The position numbers and the translations under genes were made by a program. Shown here piece after piece: positions 45,414 through 52,095 of a stretch of DNA of 52,095 bases. The notes below the pieces were generated by a model. That model saw only the letters and a program-made list of their open reading frames with translations, ran no database searches and was not told the DNA's origin. The stretch comes from Owenia fusiformis (lineage: Eukaryota > Annelida > Polychaeta > Sabellida > Oweniidae), in the NCBI GenBank assembly GCA_903813345.2, contig CAIIXF020000801.1:1-52095 (forward strand). Direction: 5' to 3'. How positions within the stretch are numbered: the first letter of the stretch is position 1; each line of letters opens with the position of its first letter.

Positions 45414-46228
45414 CAAGGGGCGATCAACAAATAACGCAAATAGAGCTCTATCTCAAAAACTAATTGGAGTTAGAACACCAAACTTTGTACATAGCATCAC
45501 CAAACATTCATTATTATTTCCAAAAAATTTCATGCACAAACATTGATGTATGCTAAAGTTACAGTTACCATAGTAACCTGTGGTATGGGTACCTGAAGCA
45601 GGTCTTGAATATTAAGTAACAATAAGCATTTACCATACAGTAACCTAAGTTATGGGCACCTGAAGCACCTCAAATATATGATGTCACGATTTTCTTTTAA
45701 TAATCATTCTTCATGCTCATAACTAATGTCCAGTTCACCAGAAATAAACTATTCACCTTTCCCCAAAGTCAGCTCATGAATATTATAATTAGCAAATCTG
45801 AAATATCTGACGTCAGAGTAGGGCAGATTTTCACGGGAAAATCCTAACACATTAGAAGTCAATGGGAATTGTGACAGAAACGGGTTAATTTTATTGTCAA
45901 ATTATGTTGAGTAGTAATAATATTAATGATAAATGTAATGGAATTTAATTAATTATACTCCCGTCTATATTCCCCCTCCTTTATATTGTTCTGGGGAATC
46001 AAATGAATAGAGAAATATTGATGTGAAGAGTCCAATGTTTCCTGTACATTTTCAAATTACGCCGACTGTACAAAACCCCATGTTTAGTTCTTGACTGTCA
46101 AAATGTCAAAATCCCATGGTAATCTTAAGTTTGTGTAATATTTACACACTATGTATCAAGTTTGGTGTTCTAACTCCAATTAGTTTCTGAGATAGAGCTC
46201 TATTTGTGTTATTTGTTGATCACCCCTG
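45414..46228. mobile_element. 815-bp MITE with about 80-bp terminal inverted repeats
   Basis: Left TIR from CAAGGGGCGATCAACAAATA and right TIR (minus strand) from CAGGGGTGATCAACAAATAA, about 92 percent identical over 80 bp including AGAGCTCTATCTCA and GGAGTTAGAACACCAAACTT. Flanked by TA on both sides (45412-45413, 46229-46230). No coding capacity. TA flanks fit a Tc1/mariner-type family. Confidence 0.85.
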
Positions 46229-46419
46229 TAGATTTTGGAAGGTGGAACAATATTATTCTCTCAATCATGAAGCTTTGTATTATACTTTGACAAAACAAGC
46301 CATATTGATATGATTTAATTATAATTTTTATACATTGATATCGATATTTTATTTGCTTTCAATAATTAAATCAAACAAGACACAGAGTGTACAGAATTGC
46401 ACCCTTGAATAGAATACAG

Positions 46420-47065
46420 TTTTGAGGACGGAAAATCTAAAATGGCCACCCTAACATTTACCCAGACTGCCTAAAACTAATAATCAGTTCTAACATCATT
46501 AAAATTTTAAAATGAATCCATGAAATCTGTAAACAAGACTCAACAGACAAGATTTAAGCACAGGAAATTCAAAATGGCCACCTTCACATTTATCCAGAAC
46601 TCAAAAAAAGTAATCAGTTCTAGGCTTTCCCTGATAATTTCAGATGAATCCATAAAATTGTTTTGGCTGGAAACCTGTAGACAAACCTCAAAGACAACAT
46701 TTTAAAATGGAAAACCCTAAATGACCGCCTTTACATTTACTCAGAATTACGAAAACGAATCAATTCTAGGCTTTCATAGGTAGAAACATTCCTGAAAATT
46801 TCAATTGAATCCCTCAAACGGTTTGGCACAAAACTTGTAGACAAGCATTGACAGACAAGATTTTAGGACGAAGATTCCAAAATGAGCACCTTAACATTTA
46901 CCCAGAATGCCGAAAAACTAATCAGTTCTAAACTTTTATAGGTAGAAACATCCCTGAAAATTTCAAATGAATCCCTCAAACGGTATGGTGTGAAACCTGT
47001 AGACAAGCCTTGACAGACAAGAATGAATCCCTCAAACGGTTTGGCTGGAAACCAGTAGACAAGAT
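46420..47065. repeat. Degenerate tandem repeat, four units of about 130-160 bp
   Basis: Units carry (G)GCCACC-TAACATTTACCCAGA near 46444, 46575, 46723 and 46884, followed by TCAGTTCTA, GAATCC-TCAAA and GTAGACAAGC-TTGACAGACAAG. Confidence 0.75.
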
Positions 47066-47195
47066 TTATAGGGACGCCCACCCAATGCCTGGCAAACTGA
47101 TCACAATATAGCACCCAATGGTGCGATAAAAATTCATCTCTACCCCAAATCAATCCAACCCAGTTAAACTCAACTAAAAAAAGTTAAGTCACCAA

Positions 47196-47754
47196 GGAGT
47201 ACAAATCTGAACTTTTCCGTAAACCTCTGTCGTAAATAATTTACGATTGGAGCACTTTACTGAAAACGTTTAAAACCGATTCTGAATTATTCCCTTAACT
47301 TGTCCTAACAGGAAGTCGGCTTCTGTGTTTGACGTCGCTAACTAGAGCGATTTGGACAATGACCTTGCCACAGGGTGTGACGTGATAACATCGTGCGTGT
47401 CCTTGGATTCTCAAAAAAAATTTAGCATCTTTACAAAATTACCTCTTATTTCATGAATATTGGGTGATATGTAAAATACTATATATGAGCATGGAGCTAT
47501 TGATATTGGGTTTTTAATACATCAACATTCGTCATATAATATATTACTTGAGTTCCGCTATATTATTTTGATTATGTCAAATCCTAAATTTGGGACATAT
47601 AATTAGGTGTCCTAGAAATATACGGAATAATCGTTAATTTACGATGTTTTAGAAATATACGGAAAAGTTCAGAAATGGCTTTAATGTAAATATACGACAA
47701 ATTCGTAAATTAACAATTGAATTTACGATACGGAAAAGTTAAGATTCGGACTCC
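47196..47754. mobile_element. 559-bp inverted-repeat element
   Basis: GGAGTACAAATCTGAACTTTTCCGT at the left is answered on the minus strand by GGAGTCCGAATCTTAACTTTTCCGT at the right end, followed on both sides by TACG/TAAATTTACG-rich sequence. No target duplication was clear. No frame. Confidence 0.55.
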
Positions 47755-48300
47755 ATTAAAGCTTTACTCCAGTATGATAATTATTAAGCAAATTGTATGG
47801 AATTTTATATAAACATTTTTTTGCAATGTTAGATCCACAGTTGGTCAGTAATCATTCATCAAAGTGTCAACAATCATTGATTAAGCAAGTTTCTAAAAAT
47901 ATAGATCATTTGGAAATATCTTTTCATTTCTGTCATTGTATTTTAGTAACAGTAATTGTACATTAAGTAATGGATTAAAAAAATTATAATTATTCCAAAA
48001 TAAGTAGTGTCAATTCCAAATGTGTTTCATAGAGAATGGTCAGATCAGGTCATTAGTTAGGTTATTGTGTCTTCTATTATTCCCTAAATAATTGAAATAG
48101 TTTTATGTATTAGTCAGGTCATAAAATGAAATATTGATATCTGACACAGAATTAAATATACAACTTTAACATTACATTATAGAATAAGGTTTGTCAATAA
48201 ATTAATGTGTAGAGGTTGATTTTTCATGGGGTTGTGATTGATTTTATTTGGGGTAGAGATGACATGTCACCAGATAGAATGGTTCCCATCGTTTATACTG
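47755..48300. other. AT-rich non-coding DNA within candidate intron
   Basis: Nothing recognisable between the 559-bp inverted repeat and the candidate exon at 48304; stops in all frames. Confidence 0.5.
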
Positions 48301-48303
48301 TAC

Positions 48304-48374
48304 CTTCTTCAGGCCAAGTCTGGCCCTAACCATAGCAGCCCTTCTGCTCATACACTTCGGTTTTCTTGCCATAG
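48304..48374 (-). CDS. Candidate exon 2 of Helitron transcript
   Basis: A 71-bp segment with TTATTCTTTCTAG acceptor before 48374 and AAG|GTACAGT donor after 48304. From the ATG at 48372 it encodes 23 basic residues beginning MARKPKCMSRRAAM and ending LGLKK, exactly to the exon end (phase 0). This matches the phase needed to enter the frame opened at 44914. It is locally GC-richer than its surroundings. The basic content would suit a nuclear-localisation or DNA-contacting N terminus. Alternative: an exon of an unknown host gene. Assignment rests on splice signals and phase, not homology. Confidence 0.5.
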
Positions 48375-48564
48375 CTAGAAAGAATAATATATATGCATGG
48401 TAACTAATGAGAAAATTAGCTCAATTGTGTACAAAGTAATCAAGTTTGTTCTAAATACATATTCCTTACATACAGTATATATACTTTCCCTAGTGATTTC
48501 ATTGACTTTATCTTTTTAGCCTTGCCTAAAACAGTATAGGAAAACTAGCGAGGGTTATACTTAC

Positions 48565-48580
48565 GACACACCAAAGCCAT
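48565..48580 (-). CDS. Candidate coding part of exon 1
   Basis: ATG at 48580 followed by four codons and one base, ending at a strong donor C|GTAAGTATA (48565/48564). The leftover base joins the CT that opens exon 2 to make a Pro codon, and the next codon is the ATG at 48372, so the frame is kept. The intron would be 190 bp (48375-48564). An in-frame TAA at 48611-48613 lies upstream and makes 48580 the first possible start. If exon 1 is only leader, translation would start at 48372. Confidence 0.4.
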
Positions 48581-48635
48581 ATATTCAATGATATGGACAT
48601 AATTGTTGTATTACATACATTTATGTCCATGGCTA

Positions 48636-48643
48636 CTTTATAT
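48636..48643 (-). promoter_or_regulatory. TATA-like box upstream of candidate exon 1
   Basis: ATATAAAG on the minus strand, about 56 bp before the ATG at 48580 and about 30 bp before a plausible start site near 48608. Between them lies GGACATAA ... TTATGTCC, a short inverted repeat. Weak evidence taken alone; it gains weight only from the exon model. Confidence 0.3.
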
Positions 48644-48649
48644 TACGTT

Positions 48650-49010
48650 ACACATCTGTGTGTGAATGGAATTTTAGAAGAAATGAAACATGATTTCATA
48701 AGATTGTCATGGTAAAAAGTTTGGTGGCTATTCAGGAATACATAATGGATCTTCAGCTCCATTGACTCCCATACAAATGCTTCACTAGGTATGTAACTAC
48801 CATATATAAGATAAATGGTTAGACAAGGACTGTGATAGCTCAACTGCCAAAGGGAAAGGACCAATCTTTTTACTGTAAAGCATGTTGGTCAATCGATCCG
48901 TCTATTGGTCAGTCGATCAGTCAGTTGGTAAGTCGGTCTGTCTGGACATCTAGAACTTTTGACCTTGGCCCCTCAATCTTGGTCAACATACTAACTGGAT
49001 CTGCAGGTTC
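48650..49010. repeat. Non-coding, with TTGGTCAGTCGATC-type minisatellite
   Basis: 48885-48945 has GGTCAATCGATC/GGTCAGTCGATC units like those at 28095-28170. The rest shows nothing. Confidence 0.55.
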
Positions 49011-49263
49011 TCTATAAAGGTATTTGGCTTTTCAAAACCATTGGTCTGTGCTGTTACCCTTAACCTACCCATGATTAGGTGTCCTGAAGTCAAGGTCAAA
49101 TTGGTATTTGGCGCTTTGATAATTTTTGGGACTGTTGTGACCCTTGACAACCCATATTTAGACATTTGAAGGATACGGTCACCTTTGGTGACTCATGCTT
49201 AGGTGACCTGAGGTCAAAGTTAATACTTGTGGGCCAAGCTCATTTTAAGGTCAAGGATTAATA
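49010..49263. repeat. Degenerate repeat, three units of about 85 bp
   Basis: Units of the form GT-ACCCTTAACCTACCCATGATTAGGTG-CCTGAAGTCAAGGTCA near 49055, 49135 and 49180. The 649-bp element interrupts the block, which resumes at about 49913 with TATCTAGGTCAAGGCCC. Confidence 0.6.
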
Positions 49264-49912
49264 GTACCCCACACAAGTTTTTGATAATAACTTTGACCCG
49301 TGATTTGAACACTCTATCCTTAACTATTTGTTATTAAATTGAGCACACATAAACTAGAGGAAATTTCCAACATTGGAAATTTTTTATTAAGCCATATAAT
49401 TAATAATGGTTAAATGGCAGTAAGTTCAAAAAGCTACACAGTTACCAGTGTTTTACCAAATTGCTACATTGTTTGAATGACTATGACGTTACAGCTGTAC
49501 AGTACATTTACTTGTATAGAGTTAAGTTCATTAGAGTCTTCTGAGAACAGAAATGAAAGGATTTGCAAGTGGTGAGGCTAACCCAAGTAAAACATATACT
49601 ATTCATAAGTACCATAAATACAGGACTGCTTTGAGATGAAATTCAATAAGATGAATATTGATAAGATAATGAGATAAAAGTCAATTAAACTGTTAAAATG
49701 AACAATTCATAGAATGATTTTATGACGTCAATTTGGTGAAAACCCATTAATGATTACTTGTAATTTTATTGTTATTGAAGTAAAATAAAAACAAAAAATT
49801 TCCAATGTTGGAAATTTCCTCTAGTTTATGTGTGCCAAATTTAATAACAAATAGTCAAGGATAGTGTTCAAATCACGGGTCAAAGTTATTATCAAAAACT
49901 TGTGTGGGGTAC
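49264..49912. mobile_element. 649-bp foldback MITE with about 120-bp near-perfect TIRs
   Basis: Both ends begin GTACCCCACACAAGTTTTTG on opposing strands, and similarity runs about 120 bp with only a few differences. An internal palindrome TTTCCAACATTGGAAA lies in each arm. TA flanks both sides (49262-49263, 49913-49914). No frame. The very similar arms indicate a young copy or gene conversion between arms. Confidence 0.85.
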
Positions 49913-50059
49913 TATCTAGGTCAAGGCCCTTTGGACAAGTTCACCTCAATTCATTTCCAACCACCATAGAACTAAATCACAATACAATATAGTAGTACAG
50001 TTAATGTTTCATCAAATAGACTACACAGATCACCACTAATAATAAAATATACACAATCT

Positions 50060-51010
50060 CACATCATTAATTGATTACATTTCTGAAAAACAACCATTCT
50101 TTCAAAATATGATTTTACAATTAACATGATTATTCACATTGATCAAAGGTATATATTTTGCACATTATTAGTACAATATATTATAAATTTATCAAACAAA
50201 ATAAAAGATACAAAGACAAAATATAGCCATTACAAGTTTCAGTATTTTACATTTTCAAAGAACTGATACATAGAATTGCTTTATGACATATTATATATTA
50301 TTCAATAGTTTTACAAGGTAATATATATTTTCTATATTTGCTTTATTAATATCGCTTACGGTTTTAAGTTATATATATATATTATCTTTGTTATATATAT
50401 ATTATATTGTAATACAATTTACAATTCATCAAATGAAAAAAAACATAGAAGATTGAACAAGTTAATATACAAAATGTCACATTATTATTCACATAAATCA
50501 ATTCTTAATGCGTTTACACTTGTAAAAAATAATCATTCCTTTGAAAAATACAACTTTACAACTACCATGACTATTCACATTGATCAGAGGTATAAATCTA
50601 TTATGTATATATGTTACCACTTTTGGTGATAACATAAATAAATCTTACAAGGTATATTCATTGATGCAATGTCCATCCTTTGAATGGTCACAATTTTGTT
50701 AAACAATATTATTAATATATTTTTATAAATTATTTTTTACATTACATTATTATACTGTAATACAATTCATCAAATATAAAAAACAACATAGATGACTAAA
50801 CATGTTAATACACAATTAATACACAAACACAAACAATTTAACATTATCATTTACATTAATCATTTCTTAATGTGTTTTCATATTCATTTTAAACTGCATT
50901 TACTTATGAAATATAATAATTACTTTGAAAAATATAACTTCCCAACTATCATAACTATTAACATTGATCATGGGTATACATTTATGTATACGTCACTACT
51001 TTTGGTGGTG
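50060..51010. repeat. Diverged repeat, three units of about 390-440 bp, with AT microsatellite
   Basis: ATTCACATTGATCAAAGGTATA (50131) recurs in altered form at 50571 and 50958, each preceded by TTTGAAAAATA-AACTT and ACTAT-CAT. CAATTCATCAAAT-AAAAAACA recurs at about 50417 and 50763. A TATATATATATT run sits at 50370-50415. No gene. Confidence 0.65.
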
Positions 51011-52095
51011 ACATAATAACATACACAAAGTACTAAGGGCTCTCAATATCGACTGAATATTTAAAACAAATTGGTCTAAAAGTGGATTTTCCAAGATAAA
51101 AATGTTTGCCATTTTGAAATTAGGCTACCTTTTGAACAGTACCTTTTGAACCATGAGTCAGAGGAGGTTTTCTGTACTGATGCTATTAAAACAGGAATCC
51201 TATCAACAAAGGTTTTACAGACGAACGAACAGACAGACAAGTGAGTGATTGCACCATGTGACCAGGTAATGTAAGTTTAAGACCAAGACAGGAAGGGACA
51301 AAAATTATGACTAAGAGTATACCATCAGTTCTCTATATCCTCCTCAAACTTCATTTGGTTGGATTAACAAGAGAATCACCCAAACTTGTTGATATTGCAC
51401 TGCTGGATATCACACTGCTGCATTCAAATTCAAATTATGTGAAATAGATAAAATCAAGTTTTGAAGTCCATAGGCAATTCAAACATTCACAAAGCTGTAC
51501 TCAATCGCCATCACCTATAAAATACCATAATTCACAATGATCATCAGGTAAAAAAAACTATGGCTATTCCTATTTCTCAATCATTATACCATAGCTGGAA
51601 TGCATATTAAAAGATTCCAATAAGGTCCAAATCCTCATCTCAGTATACTCACCTTACATCACTTACCTTGTACCCTTTTTTAAATGAAATATGAGCTACA
51701 CATGTAATAGACCTTTCCAATAAACCCTGCCACATATTGGTACATCAAATAAACTATGATGATTGTTAATTTGATGATGTCATCGTATTGACAGAAAATT
51801 TAAAACAAATTGGTCTTATGTTGGCCATTTTGCAAAAAGGGTGAGTTTTGAACCAGCAGTTATAGGGGGTTTTCTTTATTAATAGAGAGATTTCGCACAT
51901 AAGTGAATCAAACCAGTAGGTTCTAGCAATTCCTGGAAACAGTAAATTCAGTAGCTCAACATATGACATACAGGGTGTTTCATAACAAGCATCTCCAAAA
52001 AGTCAATTTGAGAAGAGATGGGTCTATAACATATGTACTATATATGAGCCTATTTTATTCTAGACAAAGACATTTGGATCAACCAAACATGCTAC
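51011..52095. repeat. Non-coding with a degenerate duplicated block
   Basis: TTTAAAACAAATTGGTCT followed by a CCATTTTG context occurs at about 51058 and 51800, with similar GGGTTTTCT sequence about 100 bp later, suggesting two old copies of one element. GAACGAACAGACAGACAAG at 51225 is a common intergenic motif in molluscs. TACAGGGTGTTTCATAAC at 51969 could be the start of another mariner-type terminal repeat cut off by the window end. Confidence 0.5.

Larger units (their letters stand above)
44915..48303 (-). other. Candidate 3.39-kb intron of Helitron transcript
   Basis: Donor AAG|GTACAGT at 48304/48303 and acceptor TTTTTTGTTCTATTTCAG ending at 44915 on the minus strand. The upstream exon ends at a codon boundary and the downstream exon opens in the frame of the 234-residue region, so the phases agree. 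The interval has no long frame and contains two foldback elements and a degenerate tandem repeat, as expected for intronic DNA. Inference from signals only. Confidence 0.5.
35264..48643 (-). mobile_element. Putatively near-intact autonomous Helitron (Helentron/Helitron2 type)
   Basis: The span covers the polyadenylation signal, the giant Rep-helicase frame, its upstream frame and the candidate 5' exons and TATA-like box. The C-terminal endonuclease and the OTU domain are known marks of the Helentron/Helitron2 branch. The true element ends were not found: no short asymmetric inverted termini could be seen with confidence, and the left end may run into the 13-bp and 128-bp tandem repeats. Non-autonomous foldback elements have landed in the large candidate intron, so the locus is not pristine. 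Confidence 0.6.

Noticed and set aside
48628-48630. ATG in CCATGG context upstream of candidate exon 1
   Set aside because: After the 48565/48374 join this frame meets a stop within exon 2; at most it is an upstream short frame.
51969-52095. Another mariner-type element starting TACAGGGTG
   Set aside because: Only the possible left end lies in the window, so the inverted partner cannot be seen.

Overview
This window reads as nuclear DNA of an animal. It is AT-rich, has almost no long open reading frames apart from mobile-element proteins, shows spliceosomal-type splice signals, and is packed with satellites, foldback elements and LINE and Helitron debris. The repeat style (degenerate motifs ending in GACAGACAGA-like runs, a GGCGGGATAG tail, a basic KYES-type repeat inside a Helitron) suggests a mollusc, probably a bivalve. 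That placement is an impression, not proof. No host gene could be recognised.

Layout. (1) 1-2620 and 19514-27190: many copies of one modular dispersed repeat family. It is built from degenerate modules of about 140 bp, pyrimidine-strand simple repeats, AGGTCA-rich stretches and hairpin modules that end in CTAG. (2) 2621-19513: a 714-bp satellite in 24 units that look identical, the last with an internal deletion of about 243 bp. The array starts exactly after a hairpin-CTAG end and stops exactly where a perfect palindrome begins. (3) 27191-31430: low-complexity, non-coding DNA with degenerate repeats and a foldback element. (4) 31430-33835: a 128-bp tandem array with a partly alternating two-monomer pattern, then a 13-bp minisatellite interrupted by a 5'-truncated non-LTR retrotransposon. 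(5) 35278-44914, minus strand: a very large Helitron (Helentron/Helitron2 type) protein gene. (6) 44915-52095: non-coding DNA with at least three terminal-inverted-repeat elements and several degenerate repeats, which also holds candidate 5' exons of the Helitron.

The centrepiece is the Helitron. A 2945-residue frame carries an OTU cysteine protease, a second cysteine-protease-like region resembling the herpesvirus tegument deubiquitinase fold (C598, D724, H726), ten 18-residue basic repeats, a Cys-rich zinc cluster, the HUH rolling-circle nuclease with its tyrosines, a PIF1 helicase and a C-terminal exonuclease-endonuclease-phosphatase nuclease. Upstream, a 234-residue frame with a 12-residue Cys-Gly repeat joins it except for one surplus base in an A8 run. 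Splice signals with matching phase suggest that two short exons near 48.3-48.6 kb, behind a TATA-like box, belong to the same transcript and would give a protein of about 3240 residues. Together these would form one transposition protein: DNA nicking and strand transfer (HUH), unwinding (PIF1), a second nick (EEP), and two putative proteases that could process the polyprotein or remove ubiquitin.

The most unusual structural observation outside the Helitron is that the 714-bp unit is itself a derivative of the flanking repeat family, and its array is bounded by sequence that looks like a canonical Helitron 3' terminus.
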